A stretch of DNA of 64,000 nucleotides, taken from Planococcus citri (lineage: Eukaryota; Arthropoda; Insecta; Hemiptera; Pseudococcidae). How positions within the stretch are numbered: the stretch's first letter is position 1; each line of letters opens with the position of its first letter. The notes under the pieces were generated by a model. It had not been told where the DNA came from, made no database searches, and saw only the letters and a program-made list of their open reading frames with translations. The translations under genes and the position numbers were made by a program. The DNA lies in NCBI RefSeq assembly GCF_950023065.1, contig NC_088681.1:51866836-51930835 (forward strand), given 5' to 3'. Below are positions 47,346 to 59,095 of this stretch, one piece after another.

Positions 47346-47597
47346 GTAAGTTTGGCGTGTATAATTTCAGAAGAATTTGTCATAAATAAGGCTATATACG
47401 CAGTGGAACGCAGAGTCGAGCTCGTTTATTTTTGCTGTAGAAATTTTTCTCTGGTTTTGTTTTTAGATGAGTTTTCTTTGTGATAATCAAGGAGGTATTT
47501 GTAGTTGGGAGATGAGGAATTGTGGACTTTGGGTGAGTTGAAGAGGCGGAGGAGAAGGATGTAATCTGGAATAAAAGACAATAGGAATAGTTGCACA

Positions 47598-48350
47598 AAC
47601 GCCTCCCAGACCCTTTGGGTCAACTTTTTTCTTAAAGGGGACATTCTAAGAAACATTTTAAAGTTGACTTGCCAAAAAATTGGCCTTATCAGCCAAATGA
47701 CGGCTATTTTGATTCACAGCTGGCAGTCGAAATCGCAGATTTTGCATTTTTAACATAGGAATCGCACGAAATTTTTTCAACTGGAGAAAGCTAGATTAAA
47801 AGAGAATGTAAAAATTCATCACCAGCCTGAATTTAACGCGTTAAAGTGTATTTTTCGATTTTTGGTGAATCTATCAAATTTATACGAAAAATGAGAAAAA
47901 AATCAAAATTTAACCAAATCGACCTAGAAAGCTAAAATTTAGAGTATACACTATTTTTGACCTGTCAAATCGATTGGAAACAGTTTCAAACTGTTTTGAG
48001 CCGTTTTGGAGCCTCCAGAAGATTTTTGAAACTTGAAATTTCTACAAAATTTCATCAAATCGACTAATTTCAATAGGCTATGAAGTCGACTGCAGGTGGG
48101 TTTCAAGTTGTTTTGAAGCCTCCAGAGAGTTTTTGGAAACTATTGAAACCTCCAATAGATTTTTGAAACTAAAAATGTCTACAAAATTTCATCAAATAGA
48201 GTTGGAAAGCCAAAATTTACTCTGCAGAGTGCGGCATTCGGACAGATTTTGTCACAATTTTTGAAAAACAGAAGTTTCTAAAAATCCGCCGGAGGCTCCA
48301 AAACGGATTGAAATTGTCCAGAATCCTCAAACTTTATTTGAATAGGTATT
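47598..48350 (+). repeat. Single arm of GGAGCCTCCAG fold-back family
   Basis: This matches the left arm of the element at 48,975-50,869 in the same order: CAACTTTTTTCTTAAAGGG, a CTAAG-AACATT word, AAAGTGT-TTTTTCGATTTTT, ATCGATTGGAAAC-GTTTCAAAC, GGAGCCTCCAG and GAAGTCGACTG. The opposing arm is missing. The CGACA array found in the neighbour is absent here. Confidence 0.75.
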
Positions 48351-48974
48351 TTTTTTCGAAATTTCAAGTTTCAAAAATCCCAAAATTTCCTCGCAAATGG
48401 GAAACTTTTGATTTTTTGGATATTTTTACTATGAAAAAATCTGGCCAAAAAACCACTCTTGAGTTATCTATCCCTCATCCCAAAATCGGCTCAATTGCGA
48501 ATAAACTCGTTAAACAGGTCGAGTATAACACACAACTCGATTATTTTAGCTGCCCAATTTCATATTTACGCCTTGTGAAGCAAATTCAAAATTCTGGAGA
48601 GATTGAAAATTCGCGCTGGAGGCTCCAGAATGGCTGGAAATGGAGAAATTTAAATTTGGGGAATTAATTTCAGTTTTGAGATTTATTTTGATGATTTCTA
48701 GGTACAGATCAAATACGTACTTTTTTCAAAAAAGCATAAATCACCAAAAATAACAGTCAATTTTGAATTTTCAAACGTTTGCCAAAAATCAAAAAATGAA
48801 GTTGAGCAACTGAAAATTTGGTTTCGGAGGTTTTAGACCATGCTCTAAGTTGATCGAAAACGGTTTAAAACGATTTCAAGCAGTTCTGGAGCCACTAACA
48901 GTTTTTTAAAATTTAAAATTTCAAGTTTTTTGAATATTTCTTACCTATATTTAGTAAAATTTAAGAAGTAAAAG
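48351..48974. repeat. Diverged sequence of the same repeat family
   Basis: GCGCTGGAGGCTCCAGAATGG at about 48,613-48,633 and the AGCTG-CAATTTCA words resemble the modules at 27.7-29.0 kb. A 119-codon frame at 48,308-48,667 lies across it and shows no domain. It looks like decayed repeat rather than a gene. Confidence 0.5.
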
Positions 48975-50869
48975 TACTAGTCGAAGAGCCCACATAAGGA
49001 TCTACTGCACCGCCCCCCCTTCGACGATCCTCCTGGACAACTTTTTTTTCGAAGGGAGAGTCCTAAGGAACATTTCTATCCCTTTGTTCTCAAAAAAAGT
49101 GGTCCTACTCACAAAAGGGTATGATTTAATACCACGACAAAAAGGGAGTCAGCACGACAAGCATACGCACTTTCACGCCAGAAAAATCATTACCACGACT
49201 AAATTGGAAATTCTCGACAATAAAGAGCTTATCCCGACATAAAAGGCACTCCAACGACAAAATAATGTGTCAAACGACATTTTGATTGACAAGTCACCCG
49301 AATAAATCACAGGTTTTGCGTTCCAACATCCGACTTGCACAAAATTTTTAAACCGTACGAAGATAGATCGAAAGATCAGGCAAAAATGTATCACCTGACA
49401 AAATTTCAAGTGTTAAAGTGTCTTTTTCGATTTTTAGTGAATTTTTGAAAATCAAATTTAGGCCAAAAATGAGGGGAAAAATAAAAATTTTACCAAACTG
49501 ACCAAGAAACCTGAAATTTGGAGTGTACCCTCTTTTCGAAATAACAAATCGATTGGAAACTGTTTCAAACCGTCTTAAGTAGTTCTGGAGCCTCGAGCAG
49601 ATTTTTGAAACTCGAAATTCCCACAAAATTTGATCAAATTGATTTATGAAGCCGAAATTCACTCTGAAAACTAATGTCAATACGCTACGAAGTCGACTGA
49701 AGGTGGAATTTCAAGTCGTTTTGCAGCCTCCAGCGACTTTTTGAAAATTACTGGAGCCTCCAGTAGATTTTTGAAACTTGAAATTTCCCCAAAATTTCGT
49801 CGAATGGAGATGGAAAGCCGAAATTCATTCTGCAAACTAATTTCAATACCCTACGAAGTCGACTGCTGGTGGATTTCAAGTAGTTTTGGAGCCTCCAGCG
49901 ACTTTTTGAAGGTTGTATGGCGTTTTTTTTGGAAAATTAAAATTTCCAAAAAGTAGCTGAAAGCTTCAAAACCATTTAAAACCACCATTCAGTCGACTTC
50001 GAATCGTATTGAAATTACGTAGTTTGCGAAGTAAATTTCAGCTTGCCAACTCCATTTTTGATAAAATGTTGTAGGAATTTCAAGTTCCAAAAATCTGGTG
50101 GATGAGACTCCTGTAATTTTCAAAAAGTTGCTGGAGGCTCCAAAATGACTCGAAATCCACCAGTAGTCGACTTCAAAGGGTACGTTAAAATTGGAGTGAA
50201 TGCAGAGTAAATTTCGGCTTTCCGTCTCCGTTTGATAAAATTTTGGGGAAATTTCAAGTTTCAAAAATCTACTGGAGGTTCCAGTAATTTTCAAAAAGTT
50301 GCTGGATCTCCAAAAAACATTAGTTCCATAATAAATTTCGGTTTTCCAACTCGATTTGATGAAATTTTGATGGAAATTTAGAGTTTCAAAAATCTGCTGG
50401 AGGCTCCAGAACAGCTCAAAATCGTTTGATGCTGTTTCCAATCGATTTGGCATGTCGAAAATAGGGTATATCCCAAATTTCAGCTTTCTTGGTCATTTTG
50501 GTAAAATTTTGATTTTTCCCCTCATTTTTGGCCTAAATTTGATTTTCAAAAATTCACCAAAAATCGAAAAAGGCACTTTAGCACTTGAAATTTTGACAGG
50601 TGATGAATATTTGCCTGATCATTCGATCTACCTTTGTACGGTTTAAAAAATTTCGTGCAAAAGTCCTATGTTGGAACGCAAAATCTGCAATTTCGGCTGA
50701 CCTGTTAATCAAAATAGCCGCCATTTTGTAAGTATAGGGTCACTTTTTTTTAGAACAAGAGCTAGAAATATTCCTTAGGACTCACCCTTTAAGAAAAAAT
50801 TTGTCCCGGGGATCGACAAGGGCGAGGGGGTGCAATAGATCCTCATTCGGGCTCCCCGACAATACATTA
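48975..50869. mobile_element. 1.9-kb fold-back element, GGAGCCTCCAG family
   Basis: The outer ends are inverted (GAGCCCACATAAGGATCTA at left; TAGATCCTCATTCGGGCTC at right). The arms pair through GAGTCCTAAGGAA, TTTTGCGTTCCAACAT, ATTTTTGAAAATCAAATTTA, ATCGATTGGAAAC and GGAGCCTC-AG to a centre near 50,000. The arms have diverged more than in the 23.3-kb element. The left arm carries an extra 150-bp array of 20-bp CGACA repeats. There is no transposase frame and no clear target duplication. Confidence 0.78.
49130..49285. repeat. 20-bp periodic CGACA array
   Basis: CGACA or a one-base variant starts at 49,134, 49,154, 49,176, 49,196, 49,215, 49,235, 49,255 and 49,275, a steady 20-bp spacing. The 15 bases between cores are not conserved. 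The array is absent from the right arm and from the copy at 47.6 kb, so it was gained in this arm. Confidence 0.7.
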
Positions 50870-52862
50870 AGGTGGGAATCATTTCCTAACGAGTTTTGTG
50901 CGCACCTACATATTATATTTTATACCTACTGCCTCATTCAAATTCAACAAAAAATCAAAAAAAAAAAAAAAAAAAATGAATTCAAGGTAAACAGAAAATA
51001 AATTTCCTCCTTCATTCTGCGTTGTTATCTTTACCGTCATCTTCCATTTTCACCTCTGCTTCGCGGTGTAAAATGTGTGAAAATTTGGTCTACGCTATGA
51101 GCAGAATGAGAGGGAACAGAAGTAGAGGGTTTTTGCTAAATTACGTATTATATCCTTTAACTCGGTAAATTATTATCAGCGTTTACGTGTACATATATTA
51201 TGCAGTATTGTAAGCCTGAAACCGTCATACCTACGTACACTCGTTTATACATTTAGGCAGCCGAGTAGGTACAGTATATATTAAGGTATTTGCAGGCGCA
51301 CATCATGCTCAGCTCAGGCGAAACGCGATGTTCTAAAGAGTTAGCATAATATATTAGTATATACTATACTACATACAGTATAAGAGAGTAAACTGAGGAA
51401 GGATAAGGGTAGGCAGAGGCGGCGGTGGGAAGCAGAATGAGTTAAGAGAGGTGGCAAAGCAAAGCGTTATTTTTGTTTGTTCGGTGTGTAAAATGTTTTC
51501 TCGTTATTTTATTTATGAGCTGAGGTAGGCTCGTCGTCGTGTATGTGATAAATAACCTAAAAGACTTATCAGCGAGACGCGACGGGGTGAGCTACTGATG
51601 CGAATGAATGCGTCGCGCCGCACTAGCAAAAGATCAAGAGTAAGTGCTGAATGGAGTGTATCAGCTATAGTCTATCTGCCTTACCCCTATACACATTCAC
51701 TTAGACGTAGTGTATAGCTGTGAAGAGATATGTGTTAAGTAAGTAGCTATAGGTATGTACTTGCTAAATAATGCATACGATACGACATGAGCAGATTTAT
51801 ATATGTACGTAGTAGATGGCATGGATACACCTACGATGCTTCTTTGACACTCAAAACAATCTACAATGTTGCGTATTTTCAAAATTTGAGTCAAAGAGTC
51901 GATTCACCCATTTCCAGCGTCGATACCATTTTCTCAGACATGGCCTAGTTTTTTCGAGAAATACGCACCAACCTGTACGCATATACCTACGTCACGTCAT
52001 CACACAGGCAACCTCATTGAATCGCATCAAAACTTCACAATTTCCAGGCATTTCCGAACCATTCGTAAAGTTCTCTGGTCGCGATGAATTGTTGTCAAAA
52101 TAATACCTAAGCGAGTAATATACCAGCAGATAGGTATTATTCTGACAACAATTCATCGAGTATCCGCATACAATACCGCGGCACGTATCTACTTATACGT
52201 ATCCTCTCTCGTACATAATACGTAAAAGCTGCACAGGACGAACGAGGCGACGTTAATTCGACGGTAAGAGTGCTTATATTAGACAGCGGGGCGTTATAAT
52301 CAACGATTATATTATGACTTTACCAAACTTTCATTCATTCTTAATCTGTTCTCAAAGTTCGACTTTATCGTAATATCCGAAAGTCATTATGGTATTTTCA
52401 ACTTGGCTATTACACGCTGCTATAGTACCTACCTACCTACTCTCTGTGTACTATAACACTTTTCTTCGTCTCATCGCCTCCTCTCGCCCTCTCCCACTCT
52501 TTCTATACATCAAATGAGCCGTATTATTTTACGTGTTTAATCGAAAAGGGTACAGAAAGCTATACGTTTTCGTGGATGAATGAGAAATTTGTGTGTGCGG
52601 TGCGATGACGATGATGGTGATGTTGGTGGTGGTGGAAACCGAGCTTTTCTGCTCTTTCGATATTTCGTTCGAATAGTTTAGCACGTCTTTTCATGTTCGT
52701 TGATGTACTGCTGAGCTTTCCAGGCGATAATAATGATAATAATAATAATCGTAATAATACGAACGTGGTCGTTTTCGTTCTCATTTTGATAATGGTGGTT
52801 TCTTCAAAGGACTATTTTTCTCTTCTCAATCACATAGAGATATTTGTTTTTCAAATAAAGGC
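50870..52862. other. Unique non-coding DNA, no gene seen
   Basis: A 20-base A run lies at 50,957-50,976. 51,000-52,700 has even composition with many TAGGTA/TACGTA words, a GATGGTGGT microsatellite (52,604-52,635) and a GATAATAAT microsatellite (52,726-52,760). One strong short hairpin at 52,082-52,158 is listed separately. No coding motif. Confidence 0.4.
52082..52158. other. 28-bp-stem hairpin, miRNA-precursor-like shape
   Basis: CGATGAATTGTTGTCAAAAT... at 52,082-52,109 pairs with its complement at 52,131-52,158 with one mismatch, around a 21-nt loop. The 77-nt hairpin sits in otherwise unique DNA. Size fits a microRNA precursor, but a very small inverted-repeat insertion is equally possible. 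Strand of any transcript is unknown. Confidence 0.5.
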
Positions 52863-52866
52863 ACCA

Positions 52867-55417
52867 GAGTCATTCCACGTCAATTCAACGGAGAAGTGGT
52901 AAGGGGGTCGTCGCGATTTTTTTGAAAGGAGGAGTATCGATAAGGCTATTTTTTGGGCTCGGACAATTGTCGACTCGACCACTCTTAAAATATTGCAATA
53001 AATGTCCCAAATACGAATCCGAGGTTAGTTAACTCAAAAGGGACCATTCTTTGAGCTCTAGGGGCTCCCAAAGTTGCGAATAAAAAAATAATTTTAGGAA
53101 CCACCGAGTATCATTTTCAAAAACATTTTCAGTATAATATATCTGTTTGAACGTAACGTTATGCGAGGTGATTTTTCTATTTTCGACCCTTGTAGGCAGA
53201 AATGAGGGAGTTTTGATTTTTTGAAAATTTTGAAACCACCATTTTGAACATAGTCCTTTGAACCCCGCTAAAAAGCTTTTTAGAATTTATTATTATCTAA
53301 AATACCTTCATCCTGCCAAATTTTTTGAACTCAATAAAATTTTGCGCTGGTACTCAAAAAACCAATTTTCCAATTTTTTGATATTTTGGGAACCCCTGGG
53401 AAACTAGAAACCTGCGATTTGCGCCAAACGTAACGTTTTGAGATATATATTCAATTATCTAGATAAAAAAGTTTATTTGAGCTCCCTGTATATTCGTAAT
53501 TTTGAACCATTTTTTTAGAGTCTCCCACTTTAGGCACTCCTAAAAAAAGGCGTTTATGCATATTTTTTAAAATAAATTGAAGAATTTACAATTGATACAC
53601 AATAGCAAGTGTTCGATAATTTTTCATAAGGTTTTTCCTGTAACTTTCAAAAATGAGCTATTTTGAGTCGAATTCTAAGATTGTTACTTCGTCGAAATCG
53701 TGAAAACGTGAATTTAACATCTTTTCGAAGAGTTATAATCTTGGAATTGGACCCAAAATGGCTCAATTTTGAAAGTTACAGAAAAAATCATAAGAAAAAT
53801 TATTGAGCATTTTGCTAGTGTTTCAAATGTAAATTTTTCAATTTGTTTGAAAAAATATGCATAAACGCTTTTTTTTAGGGGTGCCTAAAGTGGGAAACTC
53901 TAAAAAAAAGGGTTCAAAATTACGAATATGCAGGGAACTTAATTGTACTTTTTCATTTGGATAATTAAATATATACCTCAAAACGTTACGTGTGGCGCTA
54001 ATCGCAGGTTTCTAGTTTTCTAGGGGTTCCCAAAATATTGAAATTTCAAAAAATTGGAAAATTGGATATTTGAGTACCAGCGGAAAATTTTATTGAGTTA
54101 AAAATTCGGTAAGATGGAGGTCTTTCGAATACCAATAAACTGTAAAATGCTTTTTAGCGGGGTTCAAAGGGGTAGGTTCAAAATGGTGGTTCCAAAATTT
54201 TCAAAAAATCAAAACCCTCCCAATTTCTGCCCCCAAGGGTCCAAAATAGAAAAATCACCTCGCATAACATTTATTATGTTCAAACAGATATATTACGCTG
54301 AAAAAGTTTTTGAAAATAATACTCAGAGGTTCCTAAAATTATTTTTTATTTTCAACTTTCGGAACCCTCGGAGCCCAAAAAATGGTCATTTTGGGTCCAC
54401 TAACCACGGATTTGCATTTGGGACATTTATTACAACATTTTAAGAGTGATCAAGTCGATAACTGTCCGGGCCGAGAAAATGGCCTTCGATACTCCTTTTT
54501 CCTGAGAAGAGACTTTTTCAAGGGATGGCCAATGGTGCGATTCCCAGCTCTCCAGCCCTTTTTTAGAGGCTGCTAGAGAGAAAAAATTGGAAAAACCCTC
54601 TCACTCAATGAAATGAACTCATCACAAAAAAATCAAAATTCGAAAAAATTCAATTTTCAATTCCAAACATCAAAAATAGTTGAAATTTATTTAGTTGTCT
54701 TATTTTGACCTCTTTCTGACGTATTTCATGAAAAAGTTGATAAAAATTACACTCATAGCAAACAAATTAAAATTCGTTAATTTTTTCAATTCACTCAGAA
54801 TTTGGATTTTTAGTCATGAGTTCATTCCATCGAGTGAGATGGTTTTTTCAGCTTTTACTACGGATACGTAAAAATAGGGGTCAAATGGGTCAACTTCACT
54901 AATAAAAACTTTCCTTTATGTTTTAAATAAAAAAATCGCATTTTTTCGCAAACTTTGAATTTTTTTAAATCGACTTTACTGAATAATGCCATCCCAATTT
55001 TTCAATATGTTGTTCAACATAAAAATTTGTCCATAATATATTTTTTTCAGAATTTTTGAGAGTCGAAACGATATACAAACTACGTTTTGAAAGTTTTCGA
55101 GCTAATTTTTCGTACGAAAAAAAAAAGGCAACGCTGATTTTTATGATATCACTAAAAGGCCTTTCAAAACCCCTATCTTTTGAAAAATGTTCCATTCTGG
55201 TAGGTATCGCGGTTATCGAGTAATCCACTGCTGTAATGGATGATATTTCAAGTTCACTAAAAACTTTGACACCCCCTAGCAGCCTTTAAAAAAGGGCTAG
55301 AAGGCTGCTATTTGCGCCATTGGTCATCCCTAAAGAAAGGTCCTTCTGCAGGAAACATTTCAAAAAAATCGTCGACCCCCCTTACCACTTCTTGGTCGAA
55401 TTAACATGGAATGACCC
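52867..55417. mobile_element. 2.55-kb nested fold-back, GAGTCATTCC ends
   Basis: The outer ends GAGTCATTCCACGT and ...ACATGGAATGACCC are inverted, extend through CTTACCACTTC-type words, and are flanked by ACCA on both sides (52,863-52,866 and 55,418-55,421). Inside are at least two palindromes. One pairs about 52,925-53,690 with 53,720-54,505 (words CAAAACGTTACG, AAATCACCTCGCATAAC, CGCTTTTTTTAGGGGTGCC-like). A second, centred near 54,720-54,930, pairs CACTCAATGAAATGAACTCATC and GGCTGCTAG segments. It belongs with 18,253, 21,740 and 23,255. No transposase frame was seen. Confidence 0.82.
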
Positions 55418-55421
55418 ACCA

Positions 55422-57410
55422 CGATAGTCGATTAAACGATATAACGTATCGAATTCGTTTCGTGTCACGTTAAAACTGAATCTCGAACTCGTACACTAGT
55501 GACTTTTTATTTTCTGTTCTAATTCCTCACTGAACTTTATCAAACAGTTGTTCCTTTCCTGCTTTTTTCTCATTTTGAAAAACTTTATCCTCGGACAAGA
55601 CGAATTAACGATGAAACAAACACAGGCAGGGGGTGGTTCACTTCCCGTCATCTTTCTCGGCCAAGAAATATTAACCCTTCCAGATTAAATAGGTCGCTAG
55701 ATGTACTTCCGTATTTCGCCCTAAGCGAGAGATTTCACTAAAGAGATACAAGATAGTAGGTAGTGATGGTGTGGAAAAGAAAAGGGAGAGGGGGCGTTAA
55801 ACGCGAGATATTCCTTCATCCTCATGGTACACAAAGTTTTCGACGAAAATGTATTAGACAATAGTGAAGGAAATTTTCGCTCGACGAGGCCAAAACTCGA
55901 AATGATTTTTCACCAAATCGTACACCGTGAAATGGTAAACACCGTGTTCAAAATATATGCTACGAAGCCTAATACCCTCTTCTTCTCCAGCTCATTTTGA
56001 GCTTGTATTTGATTTTTAATTGTTTTCGCACCAATTATAATGTCTTATAGTTGAATTTAAACACCTTTCTAGTCACCAGTTCCCACGCAAATCGACCGTA
56101 AATCACCTCGAATCAACTCAGGTGCCAAGAACGTTCACACTGTTTTCTAGCTTTTTAACAAATGGCTCGTAATTTTTTTTCACACTGGTCGAAAATAAAC
56201 TCTCGGCCGATCCTTTCGCTCAAGAGGAAATTTCCTACGTAGAAATTCAAATTGAAAACTCGAGTCATTTTTTTCTTCTATTCGTCGTCGTCTTTATTTC
56301 AATTACACTTCCGTCACTCTTCCTAATGTATAAAAACTTCCTTCGATTTTTCGCCACGAAAAAAAAATACTCGTAACACAAAACAGGATAAATCGCGTGG
56401 CTAAAAAAAAAACTTGCTCGACTTTTCACTCTCACGAGCACCGTAAGTTTGAAATAAGTTGAGAAAAAAAAACATAAAACATCAAATTTTTTGGTAGGAA
56501 AATGAAACAGAAAGGCTAAAACGTGAGAAAAATATACGAAAACGTAAACAAGGAAATACTGTAAATTTGAATCCGTATAGGACGTGACACGAAGTATATA
56601 GGCAGAGAAATATAAGACGGAGGGAAGGGGGAAGGAAAGAAATTGGTGCAAAAATAGGTCAACTATGGATATGTTTAAAATCGGCGTAATAGACGAAGGA
56701 GATGATGTTGACGTTGAATGTACTAGTAGAAGTAAAGGACAAAGAAGAAGGGGAGATATTCATACGAAGAGAGAATAATTTTAAATAAACCTACGGCTTA
56801 TTATTAGAAAAATGTGTTGTAAGAATTTATATGATGAAAATGGGTCAATTGTAAACATTTTGGAAAACAAAACCACCGAGTGTGTCTTTCACCTTGTATT
56901 TGTATTTTACGTTCGCAACTCGACAATATCTGCCAGGAATTGTGATTGATCACAATTGTGAATTTTTTATTCTTCGTTTCTTCTCGAGCGAGAGAAAATT
57001 TCAACTATAGAACGTCACAGAGTAAGTTCAAGGAATACAGTTGAAAAATTTTCGTATGTGAAGTTGCACTGAAAAATTGAGTTGTGATTATGAAATTGAA
57101 AATGGGCCCTATGACTTTTTAACGCTTGCCATATTTAAGCACATGTTTTTTATTGGCGGAATTGGCCAAAAAAATAAATTTTGAGACCTTTGAGCTCCTG
57201 TGAAACCCATAATTTTGCGATTGGGCAGCTACAAATTTCGTGGTCGACTACCCTAGAGATTCTCTGACTTTTGCAAGAAGATAGGGTCAAATCGATTGCT
57301 GCACACTTGTGAATCTGAGTCATTATATGGCAGGTGGGAGGGGGGAGTAAAAGACTTCATTTTTTAGATTCGCCACTTGATTAATCTGAAAATATATTCC
57401 TTGAAAATGT
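55422..57410. other. Unique non-coding DNA, no gene seen
   Basis: CG-richer DNA at 55,430-56,300, then AT-rich. The 128-codon minus frame at 56,265-56,651 is F/Y/S-rich with no domain or splice context. Confidence 0.4.
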
Positions 57411-57617
57411 GCACTCCGGACAAGGATTTCTGCGCCAGGAGCAAAATTTAATTTCCTGAATGTCCTTCTTTCTTTGGGAATTCTGCACCAGTTTCCGAGT
57501 GCAAAGGCACCGAGGGTCTTATTTTTCCATTATCAATCAGAAGTTTCTGCGCCAGGAGCAAATTTTTCAAAGAGATTTATGCAAATAGATTGCTTGTACC
57601 TGAATATTAACAAATGG
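57411..57617 (+). repeat. CTGCGCCAGGAGCAAA dispersed repeat, left block
   Basis: TTCTGCGCCAGGAGCAAA occurs at about 57,428 and 57,545. The second is followed by a TTTATGCAAAT...GCTTGTACCTGAA block, which recurs at 59,780-59,825. The hAT-type element at 57,626 splits this field from its continuation. Confidence 0.75.
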
Positions 57618-57625
57618 ACGTGCAG

Positions 57626-58580
57626 TAGGGTGACAATGAAATACACAGGGAAAAAATTTTTTCATTATTTTTTTTACAGCACACATGAAAAATGTGCTAT
57701 GAGGTATCAAAAAATGATCCCCAAAGTTTCATCCCCCCAACTTGATTTTAACCCGTGCCGCAATGGCTCCAAAGTTTGGAACGTAACGCCCGAGCGCGAC
57801 CTTACAAGTCTCACGGCGACGCGTGGTGGAGAAATCGTTGAGTCCGCGCTACATGTTCGAAGTGCAATAGAGTAAGGACACACCAATTTTTTTTTGGCGA
57901 TAAGTTGATGGTTTTTTTTTCGTTACAAGCTGACTCTAAAACATTTTTCAAATTATATATTTTCGGCGAAAAAACATGATTTTTCTATTTTATTTACTGT
58001 AGAAAAAGATCGAGCCTTTATACGCACGTTTTTGTATGTGGATTTAGTTTCTAGCCAGTACATAAGGTAAATGATGGCCATTGGACATGGATGGTGAGTG
58101 AAGAAATATTGGATAAGTATAATAAGTGAATTTTATATCATTGTAACCTTCTGGTATAAAGAAAGGTACAAAAACTAGAACAGAATTGTGTTAAAAGATC
58201 AATTTTTTCTCAGGGCAGAATAAAATTAAAAAATTGTGTTTGTTTGTAGAAAATATAATTTAAAAAAAAAACTGTTCAAAAGAGTTGACTTGTGACCAAA
58301 AAAAACATCAAATTACCAGCAGAAAAAAAATACAGGGTACCGTTACTCTATTGCACTTCAAACATGTAGCGCGTACTCAACGATGTCTCCACCACGCGTC
58401 ACCGTGCGACTCGTAAGGTCGCGCTCGGACGTTAGGTTCCAAACTTTGGAGCCATTGCGGCACGGGTTAAAATTAAGTTAGAGGGATGAAACTTTGGGAA
58501 TCATTTTTTGACACCTCATAGCACATTTTTCAGGTGTGCTGCATTCGAAAATCCGAAATTTTTTTTTCATTGTCACCCTA
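57626..58580. mobile_element. hAT-type element with 265-bp inverted arms (955 bp)
   Basis: The ends TAGGGTGACAATGAAA and TTTCATTGTCACCCTA are perfect inverted repeats. The flanks ACGTGCAG (57,618-57,625) and ACGTGCAT (58,581-58,588) match at 7 of 8 bases, fitting an aged hAT duplication. The inverted repeat extends inward about 265 bp through TGCCGCAATGGCTCCAAAG, GAGCGCGACCTTAC and GTGCAATAGAGTAA at about 90% identity. The 430-bp centre (57,896-58,330) is AT-rich, without a transposase. The arms are CG-richer than the surroundings. Confidence 0.88.
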
Positions 58581-58588
58581 ACGTGCAT

Positions 58589-58750
58589 GGAGGGTTGAAG
58601 GGGAAAAGTCTCATTTAATATTTCCATTTCCTAAAACTTCTCGATCGGGGTTTCTGCGCCACACCTGGTTCAGATTAAAATTTAGCGCACCAAAAATCAA
58701 AGCTTCTGTATTGTAAACTTCTAGATGTGTAATAAGGGGTAATTTGATTA
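58589..58750 (+). repeat. CTGCGCC repeat field, continuation
   Basis: GGGTTTCTGCGCCACACCTGG lies at about 58,649, followed by TTCAGATT-AAATTTAGCGC and CCAAAAATCAAA, which recur at 59,210-59,240. Confidence 0.65.
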
Positions 58751-59095
58751 TTTTTTTACCCTAACCCCAAAATGGGCCCTCAAAGGGGGGTGCTGAGTGG
58801 TAAATCTTTGAATTTTTCGAGTGGGGTGTCAAAATCTACATATTTTTGCCTTCCAAATTCGTTTTTAACATCATTTTTTACCCTAGCCCCAAAATGGGCC
58901 CTCAAAGGGGGGTGCTGAGTTTTGAATTTTTGAATTTTTCGAGTAGGGTGTCAAAATTGACATATTTTTGCCTTCCAAATTCGTTGTTAACATTATTTTT
59001 TACCCTAGCCCCAAATTAAGCCCTCAAAGAGAGATGCTGAGTGGTATATTTTTGAATTTTTCGAGTGGGATGTCAAAAATATACCTATTTTTTGA
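58751..59095. repeat. 122-bp tandem repeat, 2.8 units
   Basis: TACCCTA(A/G)CCCCAAAATGGG starts at 58,757, 58,879 and 59,001, an exact 122-bp spacing. Each unit continues with CCCTCAAAG, GTGCTGAGT, TTTTCGAGT and TGCCTTCCAAATTCGTT. Units 1 and 2 are closest; the third is more diverged and cut short. Confidence 0.93.

Noticed and set aside
56265..56651. 128-codon F/Y/S-rich minus frame
   Set aside because: Hydrophobic composition mirrors an A-rich plus strand; no membrane-protein family resemblance.
57474..57875. 133-codon frame across the hAT-type element boundary
   Set aside because: It spans the target duplication at 57,618-57,625 and combines two unrelated repeats.
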